A stretch of DNA of 64,000 nt from assembly GCA_944548615.1 (NCBI GenBank), contig OX155960.1:29482056-29546055 (forward strand). Reading direction: 5' to 3'. This stretch comes from Micropterix aruncella. Lineage: Eukaryota > Arthropoda > Insecta > Lepidoptera > Micropterigidae. The notes under the pieces were generated by a model. It was not told the origin of the DNA and ran no database searches. It worked only from the letters and a program-made list of their open reading frames with translations. Both the position numbers and the translations under genes were made by a program. Positions 24,001 to 36,900 of the stretch are shown piece after piece. Every line of letters begins with the position of its first letter. The stretch's first letter is position 1.

Positions 24001-24871
24001 ATTTTGTATTTTGCTTTTTTTTTCGCTGCAAGTTAACAGTTATTATTATCTTTGTTAAAGTGCATATACCACGAAATTCTACAACCTGGGCAAGAGACGA
24101 GACACGCGCTCTAGTTTGAATGTGAATAAGAATTGAAAATCATACAAACGAGCAAATAGGCAAGCGAGAGAGAACGCGAATACAGCCAAATATACGTCAT
24201 CACTAACCACTATAAAATCACGGATGTTGCTACTAATATCCTAACAGTTATCAAAGTCCAGACAGTTGATTTTCATTCTTTTGCTGAACCGAGAATCAAA
24301 GCACTTTTAGATTCGCAGATTGGCAGGGGAAGAAATCGCTGTTGCAATAAATTCATATAAAATATCTCCTTGAGATAATAAGCTTTAAGATTTACAATTT
24401 CAGAGAAACCATTGAATGTTTACTTCCATTCTAAATTATTACTTTGATGAATCTATTATATAAATAATGTATATTAATTCCAGATATAACGTGGACTGCA
24501 TATTCGAAATAATGTTTCTCGCGACTGCGAAAGACCATCGCGGTCGCCGTCTAGGAACCCTACTGAGCGAATATTCATACCTCTTGGCAGAAGATTTAAA
24601 AAACCAGGCGAAACCGATAAAAAAGTTTCAACCCGTGTCGCCTAAATACAAAAATATTCAACAGTTTATTAAGACGCCTATGATGAAGAACCCAGGACTA
24701 TGCTCATCTATATTGACCAGTAATATATCGCAGAAAATTGGAAACAGACTGAATTTTGAAAAAGTGGTCGACGTTTCATATGAAGAGTTTGTTTATAAGG
24801 GGAAGACTTACGCGAGTAGGATAGGGCCAGAGTCTCCGTATACGACGCTCGTAGCCAAGCGAATAAATTAA
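21081..24871 (+). CDS. GNAT N-acetyltransferase, arylalkylamine N-acetyltransferase-like (copy B)
   Basis: Four exons join in phase: 21081-21161, 21220-21405, 22392-22519 and 24484-24871 (stop), giving 260 aa. All junctions are GT-AG. The protein is collinear with copy A at 10366-15774; shared blocks include DGVSLVAVTNDD and VDCIFEIMFLAT, so the two arose by tandem duplication. Copy A carries the middle part as one exon where copy B has two plus a split first exon, so intron positions have changed since. The putative catalytic Glu is kept (SFLIDEAV), but the acetyl-CoA loop reads R-G-R-R-L-G, with Arg where the family has its third-turn Gly, and LGF has become LNF. It may bind CoA differently or have lost activity; this is inference. 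A TATA-like site and two GATA motifs lie within 110 bases upstream. The stop is 58 bases from the stop of the convergent SLC5 gene. Confidence 0.87.
21873..22272 (+). repeat. Interspersed repeat family C, copy 2, in GNAT copy B intron 2
   Basis: A 400-base unit bounded by ACACGACTGTC and its inverse GACAGTCGTGT (11-base perfect inverted ends), suggesting a non-autonomous DNA transposon. Internal blocks CAATCAGACCTTTCATTTGA and TCGGTTCAAGCGTTTAAAAG recur in the other copies. Confidence 0.6.
22960..23085 (+). mobile_element. Short LINE C-terminal remnant in GNAT copy B intron 3
   Basis: The frame ending at 23085 reads AARIWNNLPSNTRGIVSSNAF and continues to a stop, the typical terminal motif of LINE reverse-transcriptase proteins (A-A-x-I/V-W-N-x-L-P). 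Nothing more of the element is clear on either side. Confidence 0.5.
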
Positions 24872-24894
24872 CAAAACAATAATAATAACGATTT

Positions 24895-24900
24895 TATATT
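24895..24900 (-). terminator. Candidate polyadenylation signal of the SLC5 gene (variant)
   Basis: On the - strand AATATA, a known weaker variant, lies 30 bases past the stop. The first canonical AATAAA on this strand is at 24670-24665, inside the last exon of GNAT copy B. Either choice implies a very short 3' UTR or overlap between the two transcripts. Confidence 0.3.
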
Positions 24901-24915
24901 CAGATATTAACTAAT

Positions 24916-24921
24916 AATAAA
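24916..24921 (+). terminator. Candidate polyadenylation signal of GNAT copy B
   Basis: AATAAA lies 45 bases after the stop at 24871 and 9 bases before the reversed stop of the SLC5 gene, so the copy B transcript probably runs antisense into the SLC5 last exon. Confidence 0.45.
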
Positions 24922-24929
24922 AATAACAA

Positions 24930-27900
24930 TCAGCTTTCAGATATGTCTTTCAATTGTTTTAAGGCCATATCGAGAGAAAGATATGCGTTCGTCGTCTCCA
25001 TTTCCAAACGTTCTAACCTCTCTTTTTCTTCGCGTGTACGCTCTCTTTCTTCTATGCTGAAGAATGAGCTTCTTCTCGTTCTCCTTCTGATGAAGTAGTT
25101 GGTTAGGCTGCAGAAGAGATCTGGGTTCAATTCGGCGTCCTTTTGACTTCTAGTGAGCCAACTGATGGGGAGCGCTATCAGAATGACTGTCAAGGCGCCG
25201 ATGACTGCACAGTACATGAAAGAGAACTTGAAGAGAAAGTAAGACTTCACGTGGCGACTGAAATAATACAAAATATATTATTATTATTAATAATAAAATA
25301 AATATGTTTTTACCAATTTCTATATTTTTCTACACTAAGTCAAAATAAGTTCAAAATAGGATTGATAAAATAAAGGTTTAAAAGAACAGTGCCAAAAATG
25401 GAAGCTGTAGTCAGAGTCGTAACTTATTAATTCCAAAATGTTATAATATTATGTTATTTAACATAGGTAGATATGAATTATTCTTAACATTCATAACTCA
25501 TACCTTTTTTATACAGGTTCAGTATTTAATTAGTGACATCCTTAAAGTCGGTGAATCAGCAAGAGCCAATAAGCAACTTTTAATATAAATAATTGGGAAA
25601 AATAATTTTTTTTTTGGAAATTCGAAAAATTGTATGTTTTGAAAAATAGTATAAAAAGAGTTGAGTGCCGTTTTCTCTTTGTTAAAATTTTTGATTTTAA
25701 TTTTACAACCAGTTCGTTAAAGACAATAACAATTTTCTAATAAAATATCCATGCTCTGAAAATAATGCACTCAGATATGTAGCTAGGTTCTTCTGATTTA
25801 CTACTAGGAGTTACAGTAAAGTTAATCTATTTAATAATGCATTTTAAAAGTTCAGAGGAAAAAGATCTAAAAGAAAAGGCGAATGCAATGTAGCAGTGTA
25901 GGAATTAACTATACAAGTCTTAAATGGTTTGAGAGTTACCTATCCAACAGGGTACAAAGTGTCACTATCCAGGGCCTGCAGAGTAAAAGCCAGCATCTTA
26001 CGTATGGTGTGCCACAGGGTAGCGTTTTGGGACCCATTTTATTCCTCGTCTACATAAATGACCTATGTCAGTTACCAGTAGGTAAAATCATCACATATGC
26101 CGATGATACTGTTATACTATTCAAGGGTTCAAACTGGGATTACACATTTGAGAAAGCAAACGAGGGCATGGAAATTGTTAAAAATTGGCTAGGAAACTTT
26201 ATGTTGACGCCTAATGTTGGCAAAACCATATACATGCCATTTAGTATAACAACCAGAGGTCAACCCACTACTAATAAAACTATTGTAATACACGAATGCG
26301 ATAGCATAGAGTCTTGTAACTGTCAGCCTTTACAAAGAGAAATATCTTGGAAATATCTAGGCATCACTCTAGATTGCTTTCTCCGTTGGGATTCTCATAT
26401 GCATAACGTGGCTAGGAAGGTGCGAATCCTTGAATATGTTTTCAAAGAACTGAGGAATATTCTGAATTCCAAAACACTAAAAACTGTTTATTATGCTTTA
26501 TGTAAATCGCTTATTACTTACGGCATAATTGGATGGGATGGATGTGGTAAAACCCTGCTAGAGCCATTGCAAGTTGAGCAGAAATTTATATTAAAAATTA
26601 TTTTACGTAGACCATATCGCCATGCAACTAATGAACTTTATAAGGAAGCTAAAGTTCTTGATTGTAGGCAACTTTTTCAAAAAACATCCCTCTTAAGGCT
26701 ATTTTTGGACAATAACTCAAATTTAGGAATAATTCAGAACCGGCAACCAACGAGACAAGTTTTAGAAAATAGCTTAATAATACCCAGAAGGAAAACATCA
26801 TTTGGTCAAAGACTACTCTTTCATTGCGCCGAGATTTTACAATCTGATCAATATGGAAATAAAAATGAATTTGACATTTAGGGAATTCAAAAATAAATTA
26901 AAGAAATGGTTATCGAATCATGACAGACTAACCATACATCAAATGTTAGAAATAATAGTATAATAAAACTTAGGTGCACAAATTATTAACATATTTTTAA
27001 ACTTATATGTTAAGTATTTTTTAACATTGAACTAACTACCAAAAATTATTGGACTTTGACAATATGAATTATACTTTTAGACTGGGTATTTTTATATTAA
27101 ATCCTATATTACTTAACATAATATTAAATATTAATGACTGTTTCTTTCTTTTCTCACATATAGCTTTATTTATATTATTTAATCGAATTTTATATTATAT
27201 TTATTGCCGATTTAATAATGGAATTGCATTTTATTTATTATAGTTTTTAATATTTTTTATTATTATTATTATTTATTTTATTCTGAAGACCACATTTTAG
27301 GGCAATTTAGTGTGATAGTTTTTTACTAAAACTTGTACATTTGTAAGCAACCAAGCAATCAAGCAAACTTGATTGTAGTATTGGAGTCCTGTCCACCCTA
27401 GAACGGGCTAGTCCCAGTTGGGTGACAGAAACAAATAAGCAAAAGGTTAAGGTTATGCCATTCGGTTCCTGTTATTTTTGTAAGCTAATCAATGTTTTAT
27501 AGTAATTAATTCTTAAATAAATAAAATAAATAAATGTTTAAAGTAAGACAAAGAACGAAATAAGAGATATGTAATAAAGGAAGCAAGTAAGTACGAGTAT
27601 ATGCTAAATTGACGGCTGGAATTACATAACGCTTAATATGTACCACAACAATTGTAAGAAGTGGTAATTAAAGCTAGATAAGGATTGCCCAATTATTGAT
27701 ATATAAGCTAGATAAGGATGGAATAAATTATTGGAAATATTTTAATGTGGTAATTTCACTGCTGTTTTTCTATGTTTTCTTAGGCTGTTGGCCGTACTAG
27801 TAAATGTAAATGGCTTAAAAACGGTCTACCACAAGGCTACTTCAAGGCTGGTACTGGCCGATCTTCTATTCGACCTTTACATTAGTGGCATGACAGAGAT

Positions 27901-30900
27901 CATAGAGAGGTAATTCGCCTGCTCAGACGGAATGGCTCTAGCTGTACAAAACAAGGATTTATAAGAAGGAAAAACTGCAGCAAGCCCATTTAACGTCCTT
28001 TTGGCAAAATAACCAAATCGAAGAACATAATTTTAACTCATAACTCAATCTACCTGGGAATTACTGTCGATCGTTCGCTAATAAAAAATCACTACAGAAA
28101 CTGAAAACCAACAACATCATAATGAGGAAACTCTGGCTGGGGAATACTTTCGTACTTTAGCTCTTGCGCTTGTGTATTCCACCGCTGACTATTGCGCACC
28201 AATCTGGTACAAGAGTAGCCATATAAGTAATTTCGACATACAGCTGAGTGAGAAGATTCGTCTGATTTCAGGTACCCAAATAGACTCCTTTGCCCTGGCT
28301 ACCCGTTCTTTCTCACATCGCACTACCAATACCGATAATGGAATACTGTGCATACAGAGAGTCGTGGAAAACCCACCCCCGATGATACATAAGTCGCAAA
28401 ACAAGCAAATTGATCAGCCATTTAATACGAAGGAGACCTGTAGAGACCACTGGAAGTTGGTTGAAATAGCAAATTCGTGGTTGGTAAAAGACTCGACGGA
28501 GCGGGTTTGATCTTCTGAGGAAGAGCTAGTGTATTTTATTAAACCGCATGAGGGCGCGACTTGCCAGATGCGCGACATGCTCTATAAATGAGGTACATCT
28601 CTATCACCGACATGCGACTGTGGTGCAGGGCGGCAAACGGTGGACCATGTCGTGAATTATACTTACCCGATCACAAATCGTACTGGAGACTTTGTACCGC
28701 AAAATTTAATGATGATACTCCAGACTCAGTGCAATGGATGCGAAATTTAAATATTAAAATATAAATGACATTTTTATTCCTTTTAACGCTTGTTGGCATA
28801 AATATCGCAGACCCTTTTAATTATTATTATTGTTCTTTGGTACATCTTATAAAATATTTCATGCACGTATTTTATTATGCATACGATATAACAAAGACTG
28901 TTTTGAAAAATAGCGAGGAATACATACCCAAGGATAAAAGTAGGACGTTTATCCATTAAATTCATAGTGCTGTTTAGAAATGTAACACATTTGTCAGTTG
29001 TCATAGGTTTGTAATCCGCTGGTTTCCCATCGCTTCCTATAACTGCTAGCGTTCCAATTACAGCACATGCGCATAGAATAACCCCACCTAAAACACCACA
29101 CATGGCTCCCTGTAATTTAAAAAAAAGAGTTTTCGCACTAAAACTTTTTTATATATATCATTACTTGTCAAATGATAGGAGAGAGGGAGAAGGCTTTTCG
29201 ATATTTTAAGTGGCAAATTGTCTTATTCACGGTGTAACTTTTTGTAAGAGGGTTGACATGCTACGGAGTCGGGACCGACCACTTCATTAAAATTATTTGT
29301 ATGTTTATATTTCATAATTCCTGTGATCGGACAGTATCCAAGTCGTTAGCGTCTACGCCTTCACGATGGTGCCCTCCATTAAGCATGGCGTTTTAAGTGA
29401 CCTGAAAATCAAATCGTAGACATAGCGCATGACTGCATTGCAAAGGACTCTACCTTTCCCATCCCATTATGGTCACCCAAGTCAAGGTGGAACAGCGTAC
29501 GCCGATGACTAAACTGCTAGTGGGGATCTAGTCTCCAGATACAGGTTTTGGTTTAAAGTATATATTGTCTGCAATAACTCAGGACTCTGTTGCATGCGAC
29601 CTTTATTATCTATGCTATTTGTGTTAACAATTATGAGTAATAATAATAACCAAATTGATGAGGATAATGTCCCTCATGAAGACACCCAGAAGACACCAAT
29701 CACAGAGGGTAAAAACCGCTCAGACAGAAGAAACCAGCAATGTGGATAGCAATCCCCATCTGAATCTTCAGTCCACTTCTGCAGCTGCTGAAGACCCGAC
29801 TGCCATAGATGCAGATGACTTGAACCTGGTGTCCTCCGTGATAAAGATATTCCTCAAGGATCGAGTAAAGCTTAGTGGTGCAGCCACTAAAAATTTCACA
29901 TGGACCTTAAAACGAGGCTATAGCATTGAGGGGGCCAGCAAATTGGCAGCTAGGCCAATGCAAAGGTATAATAGAGGCACTAAAAGAGACCAAGCCTCCA
30001 AAACTTCACAGATGGAACAGACTGTGTCCTGATTCTGCAGCTCATTAGCTGTGATCTGACTGCCGTGGCCATAGAGTTACGGACGGAGGAGGGGAAAGCG
30101 AGAGGAACTTAATGCTTCGGCATTCTTTCCCGGAGACTCAATCTGCCATTGCAAGAGAAATAATAAATACCTTATCCTCAGGTTTCATCGAGAATGTCAT
30201 TGAAACTACTTTCTCTCAGCAAATGTGAACTAAGGTTAATATCAGGACTTTTCATCAGTCACTGTCCAGCGAACTACAATTTGAAAAACATAGAAATTTC
30301 TGAAGTTGAGCTGTGCAGATTTTGCAAAGAAAATGCTGAAACTGCACAGCATCTACTATTCATATGCAAACCAATCGCATAACAGAGACTATGCCATTTA
30401 GGAAAGGTGATATGAACACCGGAGGAGGTCAGCAACAAGACACCCAGAAGAATTGTGAGATTTATAAGAAGTCTCGGATTGGACTGGCAAGAACTACTTC
30501 TTACCAGTACCTTCCTCTTTTTTACAAGCTTCTATTTACCTTGCAATGTTTGTCTGTATGTATGTAAGTTTGTTTAGGTCAAATCTTGTAAGCTGAATTA
30601 GAACCACTTCCTCTTATCTTATAAAGTTGATATGTTGGTTCAGATCCGATGACAATGCATTTCTATGGTGAGCATGATCTGAGTCTACACCCAGGATCAG
30701 CTCCCGACGAGGCTACTCTTCCACGATGCAAGAGCACAGAAACACAATTTTGTATACGCCCCGTCAAAATTTCACCAAGACTTGGTTGCTGCACTCAGGA
30801 TTCGCTCCCGACGAGAGAACTCCTCAACGGTTAATAGCACAGAAACAAAATTTTGTAAACGCACTCAATTATGACAGACCGTTCTAAGTTTCAACGCGAC

Positions 30901-33900
30901 AGGGCTGCTTCACCCAGGGCTGGCTTCCAACGAGGGGACTCCTCAACGGTCCACAGCACAGAAACATAGTCGGTTCTAAGTTCCACTATGACACTATTCC
31001 ACTCAGCGTTGGCTGGGGACAGAGAATTTTAACAAAGGCTTGCTTTTAAAAATGTGATTGACCCTACGGTATATCACAAAAGATCAGAAATGGTCGCAGT
31101 GATGAATGGCAACACAGCCTGTACAAACCCTTCATTACCATCTAGTATAATGCTGGTAATATAATCTTTTGAATAACTGTCTATTTTGACATGTCCTAAG
31201 ATATTCTTAGACAGCCTGATTCCCTTTTTTAAACTTAAAGGATAAAGTCTAAGTTGTAGAGTTTACATTAATCTTTTTAAGATAGATACCCACGGTAGAG
31301 CTTTTTTTAGTTCCTACTAGCGAACTAACCTTTGTATTAGCCTTATGACACATAATCCCCAGGGTGAAGAGCCCCAGAAGAACTCCGGTGGTGACGGCTG
31401 TAAACCCTGACACGATATGCATTAACCTGTTCAAGTCGTGCACACTAAAGACGACTGCACCACAAATGGCTCCAGTCAGCAGAGCTGATCCTTGCATGAT
31501 CTGGCGGGAGTAAATGGTCGTCCACGAAGAAGGAAAGACAGGACGAATGAAGTCTTCGTAGATGACCACGGAGACGGCGTTCAGCGATGTGGATATAGTA
31601 CTGAAAATAAAATGGAACCAATTATTTATTATATTGAGAGTAAATAAAACGACCTCCCAAAGATCGGAACAAACTGGCCCGTATTCCGTTTCTCGCAGTC
31701 TTAAATTAAGCTGATGCTAAACATTAGGAACATTAGCGCCTTCGTTATTTTATTGGTATTCCGTTTCATCAAAATTAAGAACCAGTCCTTAATGATAAAA
31801 TTTTCCGTTTTGTCTATAGCCGTTACAAAGCAGGGTTTTAATTTCGACAGCTCGGTCACTCCCTCACCCGCCCGCCATCGTCTCGCTACCGTAGCGTCTC
31901 GTCACCGCACGCTAATTGTCGCCACGTTTTCGTTTGTTTTAAAATAAACAAATATACGAGGCTTTCTACCACGCGATTTACAAGGCTATAAAGTATATAC
32001 AAGGACTTTCAGGGAAAAATATAAATATTAATCAACGTTTACTTACGATAATCGGCGCTCATCGTCCCTTTTTCGAATTAGAAATTTACGCTGAATAACG
32101 TCTTTGAAATTGCGACGAAAGTATTCGATATCACGAGAGAAACAAGAGCTATACGGCTGTCAAACGCAGACTGCTCGATTTAAATAGTTCGACCCTGTAG
32201 TTAAGACCCTGAACAAGACCCATCAACCATGACACTTGTAGAAACGGAATACGAAAAAGGGTCTATGCGGTGCTTAACATCAATTTATAGCCTCTACCAT
32301 AAGCACTCTCCAGTTAGGACCCATGAATAGGAATAAGAAACCGTCAGTTCAAAATTAAGCGTCGTTTTGGCGCGTTTTTAGACCCCGTTTAGGTATCTGC
32401 GAAAAACGGAATACGGGCCACTACGGCCTAAGCCTAAAGGGTACCACATAAAGAAACAATTTTCAACAGTCGAGTGCCATGTTTGATATTTTTAGAAGTC
32501 ACAAGATCATATTAAATTATTATTTTTATTTCACCGCCTTAATAGACACACCCCTCCCTAAACGTATACAATATTTGAGGAAAATAGGTCTAATATATAG
32601 AAAAAATGTATGCCAATCTATATCTAAATCTATTGTTATAAAGAGGTAATATGTGTTAGTTTGTAAGTTTGTATGTCGGGTGTAATCTCCAAAACTACTT
32701 ATCCGATTTGAAAAATTCGTTCACTAATAGAAAGCAACATTATCGAGTAATGCTATAGGCTATATTTTATTGTGATTAATAATAGTCTTCAATACAAAAT
32801 CACGATATTTGTAAATCAAGACGGAGAAAATGAGCTGGTGATGTGCTTTATCAGTGTGCGCTGACGAAACGGTTTGGTATATTTGAAAACTATGTGAAAC
32901 AAAAATGTCGGCCTCAAAGAGATTTATAAAAAAAGTCCGCAACAGCTTATATCTAACTTTTATATTTAAGCTACGATAACTGCTTTTATGTAATAAAAAA
33001 ATAAGTTGCGCCCTCTGTTAGAATTCGCGTGTACCACTACGCTGAATTTATTTATTTATTTGTTTAAGAATTAATTACTATAAAACATTGATTTGCTTAA
33101 CAAAATAACAGGAACCGGATGGCGAAACCTTAATCTTTTGCTTATTCTTTTCCGTCACCCAACTGGCACTAGCCCGTTCTAGGGTGGAAAGGACTCTAAT
33201 ATTACAGTCAAGTTTGCTTGATTGCTTGATTATTGACAAGTTTTTAGTAAAAAGCTAATAACACTAAATTGCCCTAAAATGTGGTCTTCAAAATAAAAAA
33301 ATAAATAAAATGATAATAATAAAATAAAAAATATTAAAAGATAATATCATAAATAAAATGCAATTCCATTATATAATCGGCAATAAATATAATATAAAAT
33401 TCGATTAAATAATATAAATAAAGTTATTTGTGAGAAAAGAAAGAAACAGTCATTAATATTTAATATATGTTAAGTAATATAAGATTTAATATAAAAATAC
33501 CTAGTCAAAAAAGAACAATTAATTGTCAAAATAATATATAACAACAAAATCAAATAATTTTTGATAGTTAGTTCAAGGTTAAAAAATACTCAACATACAT
33601 GTTTAAAAATATGTTAATAATTTGTGCACCTAAGTTTTATTAAACTATTATTTCTAACATTTGATGTATGGTTAGTTTGTCATGATTCGATAACCATTTC
33701 TTTAATTTATTTTTAAACTCCCTAAATGTCAAATTCATTTTTATTTCCATATTGACCAGATTGTAAAATCTCGGCGCAATGAAAGAGTAATGTCTTTGAC
33801 CAAATGATGTTTTCCTTCTGGGTATTATTAAGCTATTTTCAAAATCTTGTCTCGTTGGTCGCCGGTTCTGAATTATTCCTAAATTTGAGTTATTGTCCAA

Positions 33901-36900
33901 AAATAGCCTTAAGAGGGAAGTTTTTAGAAAAGGTTGCCTACAATCAAGAACTTTAGCTTCCTTATAAAGTTCATTAGTTGCATGGCGACATGGTCTACGT
34001 AAAATAATTTTTAATATAAATTTCTGCGCAACTTGCAATGGCTCTAGCAGGGTTTTACCACATCCACCCCATCCAATTATGCCGTAAGTAATAAGCGATT
34101 CACATAAAGCATAAAAAACAGTTTTTAACGTTTTGTAATCCAGAATATTCCTCAGTTCTTTGAAAACATATCCAAGGATTCGCACCTTCGTAGCCACGTT
34201 ATGTAAATGAGAGTCTCAACGGAGAAAGCAATCAATTCCGTTGAGAATTTCGCGCATGCCACACTAGACGGCGCTACAAGTCAGTCGCGCCCCTTGTAAG
34301 CAATAAAAGCAAGTGTCAGTTTGTCGTACTCTTCAAGATCTTCTCAACTCACGGTTCAACTCCCATCTAGTTGAGCTGATATCAGCTACCTTTGAAAACG
34401 ATCCTTTGGCTACCCGATGCCTTGTTAGCTTGGCGGGCAAAGGGCGCCACGGTTCGAGATAAATTCGAACTCAATTATCGCTAACATCAGGTAGAGGCCG
34501 TGCAAACTACCGAGCCTGTGACTAGACTGGAGAATCGAAAAATTCGACCAAATCTGGTAGTAAGAGAGCGAGGTCGATTTCGTTCAAACTCCCTGGGGTG
34601 ATGGGTTCGCCTGTTGCGTTTGACACATCAGTTGGCTATCCTAGGACGTGGTGTATTACCTTGGTTTTGGGTTTTGCTAATGTATTCTTCATCGTTCTCT
34701 TTTATTGCTACTATTGGTTGGCTGCAAGAGATTGTATGCGTAGTAAATAAGTCCGCCCATTGTTCCTGTAATATATCATGTGCAATCAAAGACATACCTT
34801 TTATTCCAATCCGGAAATTTTGACTGTTCAATAATGAATTCATAAATACTATCGCTTCAGTTTACGTATATGCCATAAAATTTTCTATGGCTTGACTACT
34901 AAAAACCTCGCTGGAGGAATCCAAATTACTGGAAAACAAGCGCTTGGCGGGCGGAAACGTCTGCGGCCACAAACTTTCGCCGCATTTGGCATGAGGCATA
35001 CTTGACGAAGTTTTGGGGCGAATTGCCGCGCGGTTGGAGGCTTACCCGACGGTCGGGATTGTTGGCAGAGTTTTGGAGGAAATTTAGCGTACGGCTCACC
35101 TCACAGAGGCACAGAAAAGTCCGACCGTGAAAATTCCCGGGATACCGGGAAACTTGTCCCCCAACTCGCTCAGGAACAACGGCAGCATCTGAAACAATTT
35201 CGACACTTTACGATAGATGGCGATACCCTATGAAATTTTATATTTTAGGAAATACTTGAGCTAGAAGTAGCTTTTCTCATTTAATTTTTTTGTATGTTTT
35301 TTTTATTACTGAGATAGTCCTGAATTTGTAATTTCAAAACTAACAGCGCCATCTGTTAAACGCGAAACTAACCTCGTCGAAACGCGAAATTTTCCTCGAC
35401 ATCATCGGATCGCAGCCAGCATACCAAGAATACAGAGTCAATCCAGTAATGCAAGAACCTCCTTGGGCAAGCATAATTCCTAAACATTGCAATAAAATCG
35501 CCCTGAAAAAATATATATTCGTACCTAAATTAACCTATTTTTACGTTGTCTTATTTTTATAAAGTTTCATCGTACTTTCGCACATGGCGGATAGATGGCA
35601 GCCCTGACAACCTTTGCATGCTCGATTGGTTTATGCTCAAATTGTAAAGTTTCATAGTGGTTAGGCCAATCATGACAGCAGTGAATGATGTCCTTCGTAG
35701 AAAATTAGGATCTGGACTGAAAAAAATTTATGAATCATCACATTTTATTTCTAATTATTATATCAAGAAAATATTCGAAGCTCTCACTCGAAGAAGACGA
35801 TTCTTCCACCGTCCATGGCCGTGTTCCATACGTGAACTGGGCCTAGATGGAGGAGTGCTGTGAGTCCTGGAACAAATGCTGCGAAACTACCTATTACGAC
35901 AGCAATCACAGCAGCACCGCATACACCACGAAGACCTACACAGGCTACTGCAGCACCGCATACACAGCAGGCCATTGCTGTGTAACGAGCTATCCATGCT
36001 GGAAATGCTGGAAACATTACAAATAACATATGTAGTATTACAAATAAAATATTTATTATTAAAAATATATATATATGAAAGCATTCTTACCACGATCAAA
36101 AGCTAAAGCTGGCACATAAGTCGATACAGGCAACAAGAGGAATTTCTGTGCCAAATAAAGAACGGAGGCAATAACTCGTATCTTGGGAGAAAACCGAATC
36201 TCTAAGTATTCGAATATTGAATTGAGTTGTAATTTGTAGAAGACTGAAATTGAAATAAATGCACCTTTACGTATTAATTTAATAAAGGAAATCTTTAGCA
36301 GGTATCAACGATTTATATACAAAGTATTTGATTCAAACTTCTAGAAAAATTGTAAACGAAAGATCTCAAGAAGTTCCCAAAATTAAAAACAATAACAATG
36401 AAATTAAGCATTAATAAATCCAAAATTATCAAGCCTGCTAAAATACTCAACATCCACATAATTCTAGAAGTCAAAACAAAAAAAACTATTACTAATATGA
36501 AACGTACAAGTACTTTTGAAAACGCTAGCGCTGGAATCGGATCAGTTTATACGTTTATGGCAGCTCTAATCCGTACGACGATGCTCTGTAAAAGTCATTA
36601 GATCTGTAAAGCTCATCCGTACGACGAATAAAACAAATTGGCGAAAGAATTTTTGAAGATTTCAATTTACAACCACTTATGTAATTAAAAACTCAAGAAC
36701 GCATAGTTCTAGTTAAAACATCTTCCCATAATCTGTTTCCGTAATTATTTAAATAGCTAATAAAAAGTTTCCAACTGTACGAATGAAATTGTGATTTTAC
36801 AGTCATCTGTTTGTAGGACAGCGCCCCGATTAATTTCAGGTACGGAAGCCTAATGATTACCAGATCTAACCTATCTACCCTGCAATGGACAACGGCGGTT

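Noticed and set aside
32630..32760. Possible Helitron-derived repeat (GTTTGTATGTCGGGTGTAATC region)
   Set aside because: Resembles a common insect repeat from memory, but no second copy or Helitron terminus is visible here.
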